Assembly (NCBI GenBank): GCA_964343805.1
Contig: CAYFLR010000005.1
Location: forward strand, 62,001-126,000
Reading direction: 5' to 3'
Length of the DNA: 64,000 bases
DNA from: CAYFLR01 sp964343805
GTDB lineage: Bacteria > Bdellovibrionota_B > Oligoflexia > CAYFLR01
The notes beneath the pieces were generated by a model. The model saw only the letters and a program-made list of their open reading frames with translations, had not been told where the DNA came from and did no database searches. Made by a program: the position numbers and the translations under genes. Positions 37,077-45,425 of the stretch are shown piece by piece (position 1 is the stretch's first letter; the number at the start of each line of letters is the position of its first letter).

Positions 37077-37122
37077 GTCCGCGAACGGCCCACGATAATC
37101 TATCGTCGCCTCTTGGGGGACA
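37077..37122. repeat. 46-bp palindromic repeat, copy 1
   Basis: Starts GTCCGCGAACGG, contains the hairpin CGATA-atc-TATCG and ends TTGGGGGACA. Terminal GTCC/GGAC are inverted. It is near-identical to copy 2. Confidence 0.85.
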
Positions 37123-37138
37123 CTTTTGTTCCTGTTTT

Positions 37139-37184
37139 GTCCGCGAACGGCTCGCGATAATCTATCGTCGGCTATTGGGGGACA
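37139..37184. repeat. 46-bp palindromic repeat, copy 2
   Basis: Same length and order as copy 1, 16 nt further on, with only a few substitutions. The hairpin CGATAATCTATCG is fully conserved. Confidence 0.85.
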
Positions 37185-37236
37185 ACTACTAGCTGGTCTA
37201 TATACTGGTTGTTGGTCTATCAGAACCCTCGTTTCT

Positions 37237-37776
37237 TTATTTTTGAACTGAATAACTCCATGGATGTTGATACTTTTTGCAGTAAATAACCACTGTGTTG
37301 TATTTTTCTATATCTGCAGAGCTATCAATTTCATAGCTTTGCTTACCCTTTATTGATTTTAGCAGCTCCATTTCAATCCCGTTTTCAATTTCTTTAATTG
37401 AAGGTTCACCAATCGCATTCACTAAATAAATTTTTAAATCAGGTCCATTCTTGGTAGAAAAATCGTCACTCAACAATACAAAGCTTTTATTATTTACCTC
37501 AACAATTGAGGCAGTACCAGCTGTTTCATAACCCACTTCTTCAAAGGCAATGAAGGTTCCGCTACTGTGAACTACCACATCATCCGAGCTACCTTCATTA
37601 TTATTGTTTTGGGATTTTGAAACATCCACTGAGCGTAAACTTTCATCAACATTTTCTTCATCTGCATCTTCACTGGTTTTGCTGGAGTCAAAGTAGCCAC
37701 AATGGAAAAAAAGAGGGAAAGCTAAAATTAAAAGTATAACTATCTTTTTATTTGAATTGAATATAGAAATAATCAC
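37237..37776 (-). CDS. DM13-domain lipoprotein
   Basis: A 179-residue predicted lipoprotein (lipobox LFFHC). A Ser/Asp/Asn-rich linker (35-70) leads to a DM13 domain: SGTFIAFEEVGYETAGTAS, then LSDDFSTKNGPDLKIYLV and TVVIYCKKYQHPW with the conserved Cys. DM13 domains occur in extracytoplasmic proteins and are proposed to act in electron transfer or adhesion; the Cys may be a redox residue. It is a single gene flanked by the 46-bp repeats on its 3' side and a long divergent spacer on its 5' side. Confidence 0.85.
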   Translation of the reverse strand: MIISIFNSNKKIVILLILAFPLFFHCGYFDSSKTSEDADEENVDESLRSVDVSKSQNNNNEGSSDDVVVHSSGTFIAFEEVGYETAGTASIVEVNNKSFVLLSDDFSTKNGPDLKIYLVNAIGEPSIKEIENGIEMELLKSIKGKQSYEIDSSADIEKYNTVVIYCKKYQHPWSYSVQK

Positions 37777-38063
37777 AACAACTCCAATCTAAACTGCATT
37801 AAAGTAAATACAGGATATTTAAATAACAAAAATTAACATTTTCCGAATGTTACATCTTTATTAACATAAATCTTAGAACTGATTAAGGGGTTTTTGGATC
37901 CCGTTGAGATCTCACTTCTTCAGGTGAATTCTTATATTTATCCAATGGGTGGTGTAATTATATGTTTTTAAAAGGTTTTAGAGAAATCTTAAGGAGATAA
38001 AGGGATTATGTCGATAAGAAGGTGTTCGATATTAAAAACAATTCCCTTAAAAAGGAGTGTTCC

Positions 38064-38930
38064 ATGGTAAAACGAATTTCAATTATCTTAATTAGTTTTT
38101 TCTATTTGGGACTCTTAGGATGTGATCAATCAGATTCAGAAGCCAAAGGTTTTTTTGACGGAAATGGCCCAACAAATATAGGATCTGAGTATAATAGTGA
38201 TGATCAAACCATAGACCAAGATCCCTATTCACATTATCCAACTCTGGAAGATTCCCCTGATGAATTTGAAGAAAAGTGGCATGGCATGGTTTCTGATTTG
38301 ACCGCCACGGGATTTGCTGAACCAACAGCTTGTGAGCATGATCCTAATATTTACTGCGGTTATCATTATACTGATGATGTGGAAGATGTGACAGTTTCAT
38401 TTTCCCGTCATGATAGTGCCGATGTCATTGATCATAACTCGCAAGCTCAACGGGATCTTTTTCTTCGTTTATATTCAAGGATACAAGTTAAATTAACCGA
38501 AATGTCTGAGAGAATGGATCAACTTAAATTGGGACCAGATTCTGAAGTGTGGCAGGCTATGGATGCCATGGACCAGGTAGGTCGTGTATCCCAAGATGCT
38601 ATAGATGATAATCAAGAAACCGCTTTAAGGGTTGAACAAGCACTCTCCGCTGAAATTTGTGTAGATGAGTTATTAGCGCAAGAGTCTTTCCAGTATCTAG
38701 TGAAATCCGAACTCTATTTACCTAAAAAATGTAAAGGTTTTTCTTATGATGAAGATAATGACTCCGATTCGGAAGGTTATCACGACCTAGAAGATGATAA
38801 TGATGAAAATGACAACTACGATAGAGAAGATGACTTTGATGTGGATAACGGTTTTGATCAAGAAGATGATTTCGATAGTGATTACCAAAGTAGAGAGGAT
38901 GATTTAGATAATAAAACTAAGAGTATTTAA
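38064..38930 (+). CDS. Lipoprotein with Asp-rich C-terminal tail
   Basis: A 288-residue lipoprotein read from ATG 38064, preceded by AAAGGAG; an in-frame start at 38022 hides the signal. The lipobox is LLGC. The central part (~60-200) is helical with one Cys pair. The last ~65 residues are dominated by Asp/Glu/Asn with D-x-D-x-D spacings and repeated EDDFD-type words, a likely Ca-binding, disordered region. It is 32 nt before the hydrolase lipoprotein gene, same strand. Function unknown. Confidence 0.75.
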   Translation: MVKRISIILISFFYLGLLGCDQSDSEAKGFFDGNGPTNIGSEYNSDDQTIDQDPYSHYPTLEDSPDEFEEKWHGMVSDLTATGFAEPTACEHDPNIYCGYHYTDDVEDVTVSFSRHDSADVIDHNSQAQRDLFLRLYSRIQVKLTEMSERMDQLKLGPDSEVWQAMDAMDQVGRVSQDAIDDNQETALRVEQALSAEICVDELLAQESFQYLVKSELYLPKKCKGFSYDEDNDSDSEGYHDLEDDNDENDNYDREDDFDVDNGFDQEDDFDSDYQSREDDLDNKTKSI

Positions 38931-38962
38931 TTCCTACATTATTCATCGAGGTAGAAAAGTTT

Positions 38963-40096
38963 ATGAAGTGGATTCTATTTATGCTTATTATTTTTAACTT
39001 CACCTCTTGCAGAAATTCCAACGAACAATCCGAGGCAAAATCATCTGCCCAAATGCAAAATCAATGCAATGGCGCTCAAACTCTTTATCAACAAGCATTA
39101 AACGATATAAATAATTATATTCAACAAGATAAATTCCTAACTAAAGCCAACGGAAGTTATTATAATCATCAATCAATCTTAATTGAACAGGGTAAAAAAA
39201 CCGATGTAGTGGCTCTAGTCATCCATGGTTTATATGAGAGCCCCTACTATAGTACTGATTTGACAACTTATTTTTCCAATGAATCCATCAACGTGTTAAG
39301 CATGAGATTGCCCGGTTTTTTTGATGCAGACTACACCTATCTGGACGATCTTACTTATGAAGAGTGGATAAATGCCGTAAATGATGTAGTTCAGTTAGTA
39401 AAACCCTTGGGTGAAAAATTGATTATTGTAGGGCACTCCCTTGGTGGTGCTTTGGCTGTTCATCAGGCTCTTCTATCTATCCAAAAGGGAAACAATGATA
39501 TTGCAGGACTCTTCTTGTTTGCTCCTGCTTTAAGGCCTGCCGTAGGCTTTGGAGAAAGCCTAGCCATGATTGGCAGTATTTTTACTGGAATTGCAGGCAA
39601 TAGTTTCACTGGCACCAACCCAGAAGATTGGCATGTCTCCTACTTATCAGGCAACGCAGCCAATCAAGTTTTTCGTCTAAGTACTCATATTCATCAAACT
39701 TTTGGCATTCCTGATGTCTCTTTTGCAGATCGAACGGTTCGCTTAGACCCTTATGGAGAGGGTATTCAATCGGCTTCAGATAAGGAGCAAATTCAAAAGA
39801 TTTATACTGATTTTTCCATACCGGTTTATTTAGTGATGGTTGAAGATGATAATTATGTGAGCAGTGATTATTTACATAACTTCTTTGAGGCTCTCCCCGC
39901 TTCTACTTTAAAACGAAAAACTCTCCCATCTTCTGCTGTGGTAGATGAAGTTAAGCATATCAATCTCAACCGAATTCAGTTTCATGGTGTCACCTCTAAC
40001 TTTGAACAGAATTGGTGGAATCCTTTATTAAACGATATGACCACTTTTTTAGATCATAATATCCGCAATCCAAGCTACAATTTTTGTGCTCCCTAA
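38963..40096 (+). CDS. Alpha/beta-hydrolase lipoprotein (lipase/esterase type)
   Basis: A 377-residue lipoprotein (lipobox NFTSC). The alpha/beta-hydrolase core is visible: oxyanion strand VALVIHGLYES, nucleophile elbow LIIVGHSLGGALAVHQ (catalytic Ser in GHSLGG), an Asp candidate in V-M-V-E-D-D-N-Y-V, and a late His candidate in RIQFHGVT. It is expected to act on esters or lipids at the envelope. It is transcribed with the Asp-rich lipoprotein. A repeat array begins ~45 nt after its stop. Confidence 0.85.
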   Translation: MKWILFMLIIFNFTSCRNSNEQSEAKSSAQMQNQCNGAQTLYQQALNDINNYIQQDKFLTKANGSYYNHQSILIEQGKKTDVVALVIHGLYESPYYSTDLTTYFSNESINVLSMRLPGFFDADYTYLDDLTYEEWINAVNDVVQLVKPLGEKLIIVGHSLGGALAVHQALLSIQKGNNDIAGLFLFAPALRPAVGFGESLAMIGSIFTGIAGNSFTGTNPEDWHVSYLSGNAANQVFRLSTHIHQTFGIPDVSFADRTVRLDPYGEGIQSASDKEQIQKIYTDFSIPVYLVMVEDDNYVSSDYLHNFFEALPASTLKRKTLPSSAVVDEVKHINLNRIQFHGVTSNFEQNWWNPLLNDMTTFLDHNIRNPSYNFCAP

Positions 40097-40141
40097 ATAC
40101 TGTGCCGTTTATTTTTTATTAACTATTGTTTGGTGTCAAAA

Positions 40142-40389
40142 CTCAAGTTATAAAAATTATAAGCGGAGTTCTGTCACTCAAAAAGGTGATTTTACTGCCA
40201 AAGCTCGAGTTATAAAATCTATAAGCGGAGTTCTGTCACTCAAAAGGGTGATATTACTGCCAAAGCTCGAGTTATAAAATCTATAAGCGGAGTTCTGTCA
40301 CTCAAAAAGGTGATTTTACTGCCAAAGCTCGAGTTATAAAATCTATAAGTGGAGTTCTGTCACTCAAAAAGGTGATTTTACTGCCAAAG
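40142..40389. repeat. Four tandem 62-bp repeats with two stem-loops each
   Basis: Units begin at 40142, 40204, 40266 and 40328, exactly 62 nt apart, and differ by a few substitutions. Each holds TTATA-aaatc-TATAA and TCAC-tcaaaaag-GTGA stem-loops and ends in CTGCCAAAG. Units are head-to-tail with no spacer between them. Confidence 0.93.
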
Positions 40390-40424
40390 CTCAGGTTATA
40401 AATTTTATAACCCGAGCTTTGGCA
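40382..40424. repeat. Long hairpin closing the 62-bp array
   Basis: The array ends in TGCCAAAGCTC-A-GGTTATAAA and its inverted copy (43 nt in all, one mismatched pair, AT-rich loop). It is not followed by a T run on the plus strand, so it is not a standard terminator. Confidence 0.85.
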
Positions 40425-40469
40425 CTTTAGTTTAAACCCTTGGATTTTTTGCGGAAAGGAGACCCTGAT

Positions 40470-41798
40470 TTAGAAGGTGATATTGAAGAACGAGTCTTTA
40501 TTCTCTTCCTTGCTAACAGTGTCTTCAAAAATAGTCTCTTCATCACTGGAAATCTGGCATTCTTCATAATCGAGGAGAGTGGCTTCAACTTGGCTCATTA
40601 AGCAGATATTTCCATAAATTTGAGGAGGAGGCATAACAAAGGCACAGTTTGGACCGGGCATACAGGTGAATTTGGGTTGACCACAAACAGGGTCATACTC
40701 TTGAGTACAATGATGGGCTGGTAGTTCAGAAGGCACTTCAGTAGGGATTTTAAGGGGTTGTTTGATAGGTTGCTTTACTTTCTTAGCGGGCTCAGCTGAT
40801 ATGGGAAAGTTGACTTCACATTCACCTTCATGAACAAATTGAGCTTCTTCCAAATTCATCATACAGCTATTACTATAAGTTTGAGCTTCCGGCATTACCG
40901 TAGCGCAAAATAAACCAAATGGGCATACAAACTTAGGGTATCCGCAGACGGGCTTATACTCTTTGGTACAGTTAAAACTCTGTTTTTTTTCTGTCGGTGG
41001 AGTGACAACCGAAGGGCATTTTTTTACATGACCATCTAGGGTGACTACCTCTATATCGCCTTCTTTGCAGTGGGGCTCTTCAAAAGGTTGTTTCTTTTTC
41101 GAAGAATGGATAACTTTAGTTACTGTCGGTTTGTCTTGGGTTCCGGTCGCTGCAATAGCTCTAACTTCAGTGGGCTGGGTAGACTCGGGTTTTTGGTAGG
41201 CGGTTGGCTCTGGATAGGATTTAAATTGGCAGCTGGGGTAAATGGGATAAATCATATCATAATCAATATCAGTTGCATGATCCAGCAAAACAAGTCCTTT
41301 GGTTTTCTTAGGAGACCAAACGGCTAATTTCAAGCGTAGAAAACCGTTGAGTTCTTGCCAACTCCCTGAAAGGTAAGCTTGATCTGCTCCGAGAGATTCC
41401 TTTTGCTTATAGTCGCTGAAATGGATATTTTGCTTTTCGGCAGAGATTAAAAGACTTTCTAGTACCTGATGCTGAAGGTCTTCTAAAAAGTTGGTACAAA
41501 ATTGATTCTCATGGTGAGTCGAGACTAAGTTAAATTCTGATGATTCTTTTTGAGCCCTACCAAAGCCAATCCATTTTAATTCATTTACATTGTTGGTTTC
41601 AACCAATTGACCTAAACGATCATCAAACTCACTCCCGTAATTTGAGACCTTCTCTTCTAAGGAGTTTTCACGAGTTATCTCTTGATTCTGAGGTTGTGTT
41701 GAATGGGAGCTGATGGTGCTCCTTTCTTGGTTGCATTGATTGAATAGGAAGCTAAAAAACATTATAGATAAAATTGAAAAACTTTTGTTTACTCTCAT
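40470..41798 (-). CDS. Lipoprotein with two Kazal-like protease-inhibitor domains
   Basis: A 442-residue predicted lipoprotein (lipobox LFNQC). The first ~200 residues are mixed. Two Cys-rich modules follow, each with C-x5-PVCG, a F-x-C-x-x-G-x-x-C insertion, (T/I)Y-x-N-x-C and a final C: CTKEYKPVCG...YSNSC...GEC and CTQEYDPVCG...YGNIC...EEC. This is the Kazal-type inhibitor pattern. Pro/Lys linkers separate the modules and the tail is acidic. It is plausibly surface-exposed and targets serine proteases. An eight-G run is the ribosome site. Function is inferred from the Cys pattern. Confidence 0.75.
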   Translation of the reverse strand: MRVNKSFSILSIMFFSFLFNQCNQERSTISSHSTQPQNQEITRENSLEEKVSNYGSEFDDRLGQLVETNNVNELKWIGFGRAQKESSEFNLVSTHHENQFCTNFLEDLQHQVLESLLISAEKQNIHFSDYKQKESLGADQAYLSGSWQELNGFLRLKLAVWSPKKTKGLVLLDHATDIDYDMIYPIYPSCQFKSYPEPTAYQKPESTQPTEVRAIAATGTQDKPTVTKVIHSSKKKQPFEEPHCKEGDIEVVTLDGHVKKCPSVVTPPTEKKQSFNCTKEYKPVCGYPKFVCPFGLFCATVMPEAQTYSNSCMMNLEEAQFVHEGECEVNFPISAEPAKKVKQPIKQPLKIPTEVPSELPAHHCTQEYDPVCGQPKFTCMPGPNCAFVMPPPQIYGNICLMSQVEATLLDYEECQISSDEETIFEDTVSKEENKDSFFNITF

Positions 41799-41847
41799 TT
41801 AATCCCCCCCCGAGAATTTTTATTTGGAAGCAAAACCCATGGTAAAC

Positions 41848-41875
41848 TTATCGGTTTTTTTTCAATTCTGGATTA
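41848..41875 (-). promoter_or_regulatory. Possible sigma-28-like promoter of the Kazal lipoprotein
   Basis: On the minus strand, TAATCCAG-N12-ACCGATAA, followed by GTTTACCAT. The same -10-like word and downstream bases precede the gene starting at 44455, at matching spacing. CCGATAA is the core of FliA (sigma-28) -10 elements. Confidence 0.35.
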
Positions 41876-41977
41876 AGTTTTCTTATAAGGAGTAGTAATA
41901 TTTGGTGAATTCGTAAGTGGGTTCACTGAGGGTTATTTCCCTCAGTGAGTGATAAATAATAGGCAAGGTTTCTTCTA

Positions 41978-44455
41978 TTATCTGACTTGCATGAATTGAG
42001 TGTATTCTAAAGCACTGCCTTTCCAGAAATTGTTTTCAGGTTCGGCTGTAAATACGAAAAGGTGATCTTCGTTTCCTACGATTTCAATAAATCGGGAATT
42101 CGGCGATGAAATCACATCTTCTCCTAAAATAGACCACTCCCCGTCTTTATAATAGGTGACCTTGGCACTTTTAAACTCCTGCTCATCTACATAGGCGACA
42201 TAGGGGATCCCTTTAGAAACATAAAGGGATTGAGAGGTTGTATTCATAGTGGAAAATTCACTGCCCAATTGGCTCCATTCATCATTTTCATACTTGATGA
42301 CATATCCAATTTCTTCACCGTTTACCCCTGCGCTGTATGAAATATAAACGACACCATCTTCAATAAATAAAGAGGTCTTCTTAGTATTATGGATGTCAAA
42401 TTGGGGATGAAGAGATTCCCAGGTATCATTAATGAAACGAAAAACCAACAGAGGGTCCTGGTTTTGTCCCGCCTTGGTATAATTGGTAAGGACGAGATAA
42501 GGAATATGGTTTTGCTCATCGATCTCAAAGGAATAGCTTTCATTTCTGGAATACTGCATTCCATTCATGCCAGCATATCCCATCTGCTCCCAATCACTGC
42601 CATTCCATTTCTGAAAGTTGATGGCTCCCCCATTTATAGATTGGTCTTCATAGGCTACATAGGGTGTATCCTGATCAAATTTAAGTGTTATATTTTTAGC
42701 TCCCCAAACAGAGAAGTTTTCTCTGCCAACAGAAGTCCAGACCCCTTCTTCATACTTTTTTACATTGGCAGGCTCTGTGCTACTACTGTAAGCTAAATAG
42801 ATAACTTGATTTTTTACATACAAAGAGGTGAATTCAGGATGAACCCCCTCCAATTCAGCTATCACCTCCCAATTGTTATCCACATATTTGAAAATCCGTA
42901 AAGGTTTTGTCTTAAAATCATGGGGATAAGCTAGGTAGGGAATTCCTTCTGCCATAAAAATAGAGGCGCTCTCATTAATTTCTACATCTGTAAAGAATCG
43001 CTCTCCAAGGTAATTCCATTGAAATTTGGATTCAATTGCAGGGGAACATAAAGACAAAGATTCATAACCATTTCTATCAATACTCATGATTTTAAAACTA
43101 TAATCAGCAGCAGGAACATGGTTGAGAGTTTTTTGCTGGACGCTGTCATCGCCTAAATCAATTGTTTTATAAACTTCTTCACAGGCTTTTCCTTTAAAAA
43201 ATTGTATCTTCTGATTAGCGAGATCGCTAGAGCTGGACTTTTTCCATATGGCGGTTATCTGATCTTGGGAACTCCCCAGCCAATTCAATTGAGTCGCAAC
43301 TTCGGGAGCACTCGTATCAATGTTTATTTTATCGGAAACAATATTTTCAATTCCATCAGGATCAGAAAACTGGGCATAGAGGACCTTTTCACCATCGGTT
43401 TTAAATTCGTATTCAATAATTGCAAAACCTTGATTCAATTGATCTTTGGTTATGACTTGATACTCAATACCACTGAAGGTAGTATCCTCTGACCATCTCA
43501 TAATAGTAGTTTCTTCTGAAAAATAAAGAGCCACTTTTACTTTTTGACTTTCAATAAAATCCACTCCATCTGCAATTACGACTTTACCTTGGACTCCTGT
43601 ACTAACAAATAATACTAAGTCTTCAATTTGCGCTGTCTCATTGGCTATTACATTTATCTTAGTAACGGTAGAGTGATTGAATCCATCTTGTTCAGCCCTA
43701 AGGGTCCAGGATCCCTCTGGAATATTTGATATTTTATAGTTTCCGTCCTTATCCGTTTTTGCAGAAAAAGAGGTTCCAGGAATAAAAACATCGACCCCAG
43801 TAAAATCATTTTGCTCTGCTAATTCTACTCGTCCTTGGATGTTCCCTGTTCGTTGTAATTCGAGGTTGCCAATGTCCAGTGTTTCTCCTTTAATTACTTT
43901 GATATTCGTTTTCTGAACTCCAAAGTCACCTTCTTGAGAATTATATTCCACATAAATTCCCAGCTCTTCAGGAGTAGCAGATTTCGTTTCATCCAAATTT
44001 AATAATCTATCAGGTATGATGAGAAAAAAGGAACCATCATCCTGAGTGATAGCAAATTGCTGATCATTACCTATCAGACTAATTTTAGCCCCTTTGATAA
44101 ACTTGTGATTATCGAGGTTCATTCCACTTGCTGTTTTTATTTTCGGAGAAACTTGTTGTTGGATCTTAGGGGAGACGGGCTGTTGGATCTTAGGAGAAAC
44201 GGGTTGTTTAATCTTAGGAGAAACCGGTTGTTTGTTCTTTGGTGAAACAGGGCCTCCCTTTTTGGATTTCGGTGAAGTGTCTTTTGGCCTCTTAAGGGTT
44301 TCTTTATCAACATGGACCTTACCTTTGATAGCGGTATATTTTTCGTTAGTCAGCTTTTGCTTTTCAACTGTTGGTTTTTTATTTCTGGGTTGGTTACACA
44401 TAACTAAGTTGAAGGCTATAAAAAGGACTATTAAAGTATTATTAAAAAGGCTCAT
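41978..44455 (-). CDS. Large lipoprotein: SPK repeats, carboxypeptidase-regulatory domains and propeller-like repeats
   Basis: An 825-residue lipoprotein with lipobox LVMC. I use ATG 44455 with GGGGA upstream; an in-frame ATG four codons earlier is also possible. A linker carries five 8-residue PVSPKIKQ-type repeats (~residues 70-110). Two carboxypeptidase-regulatory/CNA-B-like beta domains follow (DGNYKISNIPEGSWTLRAEQ). Next is a Fn3-like part (~370-470), then repeated segments of the form G-I-P-Y-(V/L)-A-Y ... W-x-x-(L/V)-G suggesting a propeller. The domains imply surface binding of proteins or glycans. Function unknown. Confidence 0.7.
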   Translation of the reverse strand: MSLFNNTLIVLFIAFNLVMCNQPRNKKPTVEKQKLTNEKYTAIKGKVHVDKETLKRPKDTSPKSKKGGPVSPKNKQPVSPKIKQPVSPKIQQPVSPKIQQQVSPKIKTASGMNLDNHKFIKGAKISLIGNDQQFAITQDDGSFFLIIPDRLLNLDETKSATPEELGIYVEYNSQEGDFGVQKTNIKVIKGETLDIGNLELQRTGNIQGRVELAEQNDFTGVDVFIPGTSFSAKTDKDGNYKISNIPEGSWTLRAEQDGFNHSTVTKINVIANETAQIEDLVLFVSTGVQGKVVIADGVDFIESQKVKVALYFSEETTIMRWSEDTTFSGIEYQVITKDQLNQGFAIIEYEFKTDGEKVLYAQFSDPDGIENIVSDKINIDTSAPEVATQLNWLGSSQDQITAIWKKSSSSDLANQKIQFFKGKACEEVYKTIDLGDDSVQQKTLNHVPAADYSFKIMSIDRNGYESLSLCSPAIESKFQWNYLGERFFTDVEINESASIFMAEGIPYLAYPHDFKTKPLRIFKYVDNNWEVIAELEGVHPEFTSLYVKNQVIYLAYSSSTEPANVKKYEEGVWTSVGRENFSVWGAKNITLKFDQDTPYVAYEDQSINGGAINFQKWNGSDWEQMGYAGMNGMQYSRNESYSFEIDEQNHIPYLVLTNYTKAGQNQDPLLVFRFINDTWESLHPQFDIHNTKKTSLFIEDGVVYISYSAGVNGEEIGYVIKYENDEWSQLGSEFSTMNTTSQSLYVSKGIPYVAYVDEQEFKSAKVTYYKDGEWSILGEDVISSPNSRFIEIVGNEDHLFVFTAEPENNFWKGSALEYTQFMQVR

Positions 44456-44789
44456 TGGTTTCCCCATTTATAAGTATAAAAAGACTATGGGTAACTTATC
44501 GGAATTTAGTAAGATCCTTTTTAATAATTCTATTTTTATAAATGTTTTTAATCAGCTGAAGGGGGTGATTGTTTAGAAGTCTATTAAGCGGGATAGAGTG
44601 AGATCCGTCTTTTGAGGCAGGGATTGAAATTTTGTTAATGTAACTTCCTAAAATTAATACGCTAATAGAATAATCTAAAGGAAAATTTTTATCCTGCCGA
44701 AAAGTTAGTGTAGCTATTCTAAAAAAGATTTCAATTGATACTAAGTAGTTTTTATATTTTTCATTTATATCATAAAACTGGGGGGTAAT
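44456..44789. other. Divergent intergenic region
   Basis: 334 nt between two divergent secreted-protein genes. It contains the sigma-28-like site at 44496-44523. The rest (44530-44780) is AT-rich and I see no other defined element. Confidence 0.6.
44496..44523 (-). promoter_or_regulatory. Possible sigma-28-like promoter of the large lipoprotein
   Basis: Minus strand TAAAAAGG-N12-TCCGATAA followed by GTTACCCAT. It resembles sigma-28 consensus TAAAGTTT-N11-GCCGATAA and matches the site at 41848-41875 in order and spacing. Confidence 0.4.
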
Positions 44790-45374
44790 ATGATGTTTAG
44801 ATTAAAAATGATGGGAACCTTTGTCTCTTTTCTAATGGTATTCACTTTTAATTTACAAGCCGCAGATCAGTGTAATTCACAACCACTTTCTTTAGATGAT
44901 CAATTCTTTAAGCAGAATTTTTGTAGGGTATTTTGTAATCAAAATAGTGCAACTACGGGAGAAAGTGCAGATGAGCCTGCGGTAGTAGAAGAAACCTTAG
45001 GTAAGGCCTGCGAAGTTAATCTAATTGATGGAGTCTATGATCAATATGATGCATGCAACGAAGGTCAAGTCTGTGTAACCAGTGAAAATGGTACGGTAGG
45101 GGCAAAATGTAAGCAAATTGCTGGATGGTTTGAGTGGGCATGGAATCCAAGTCATGCAGCTGCTGGAAATTATGACTGTAGAAATATAATCAATTATGTA
45201 GACAAATCAGCTCTCAACTTTAAAGTGGCTGCTTATCAATTGGAAGATGGGACCTATCAAGCCAGACATTTTGAGGGGAGTCATAAAGCTGAATCCAGTC
45301 CTCCAAACGATCCTATGGCAAATCAAACATTAGCTAATCATTACTGGTGTAAAATGGCCTTAGTTGCAGAATAA
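44790..45374 (+). CDS. Secreted Cys-containing protein, unknown
   Basis: A 194-residue protein with a signal peptide (1-24, ...TFNLQA-ADQ), a G-rich ribosome site (GGGGGG) and ten Cys, several in close pairs (D-A-C-N-E-G-Q-V-C and K-A-C-E). The C-terminal part includes HYWCKMA. Disulfide bonding in the periplasm or outside is expected. The bidirectional hairpin after it lacks a plus-strand T run. No family recognised. Confidence 0.7.
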   Translation: MMFRLKMMGTFVSFLMVFTFNLQAADQCNSQPLSLDDQFFKQNFCRVFCNQNSATTGESADEPAVVEETLGKACEVNLIDGVYDQYDACNEGQVCVTSENGTVGAKCKQIAGWFEWAWNPSHAAAGNYDCRNIINYVDKSALNFKVAAYQLEDGTYQARHFEGSHKAESSPPNDPMANQTLANHYWCKMALVAE

Positions 45375-45382
45375 TAATCTAT

Positions 45383-45419
45383 AAAAAAATCAGGCGTCAG
45401 GCAAGACTGGCGTCTGATT
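45383..45419 (-). terminator. Rho-independent terminator of sthA (minus strand)
   Basis: Minus-strand arms AATCAGACGCCAG and CTGACGCCTGATT (with two wobble pairs) round a 6-nt loop, followed by a T run (plus 45383-45389). It sits 7 nt after the sthA stop. Confidence 0.85.
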
Positions 45420-45425
45420 GTCCAA

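Larger units (their letters stand above)
36947..37236. other. Intergenic region with REP-like repeats
   Basis: 290 nt with no gene. It holds a direct repeat GCAGTCAGTCC (two copies, ~37059-37080) and two 46-bp units (listed separately). The stretch 36957-37030 is AT-rich and otherwise featureless. Confidence 0.7.
40097..40469. other. Non-coding region carrying a 62-bp repeat array
   Basis: 373 nt without a convincing gene; an open frame of 63 codons here is just repeat sequence read across. Contents: four 62-bp repeats and a terminal hairpin, listed separately. Confidence 0.8.

Noticed and set aside
40086..40277. Small open frame of 63 codons over the repeat array
   Set aside because: It overlaps the hydrolase stop and reads through the 62-bp repeats; no ribosome site and no sensible protein.
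40142..40389. CRISPR array
   Set aside because: Units abut with no unique spacers, and no cas gene is near.
40411..40431. TGGCAC sequence as a second sigma-54 promoter
   Set aside because: There is no TTGC element at the -12 spacing; the word belongs to the hairpin.
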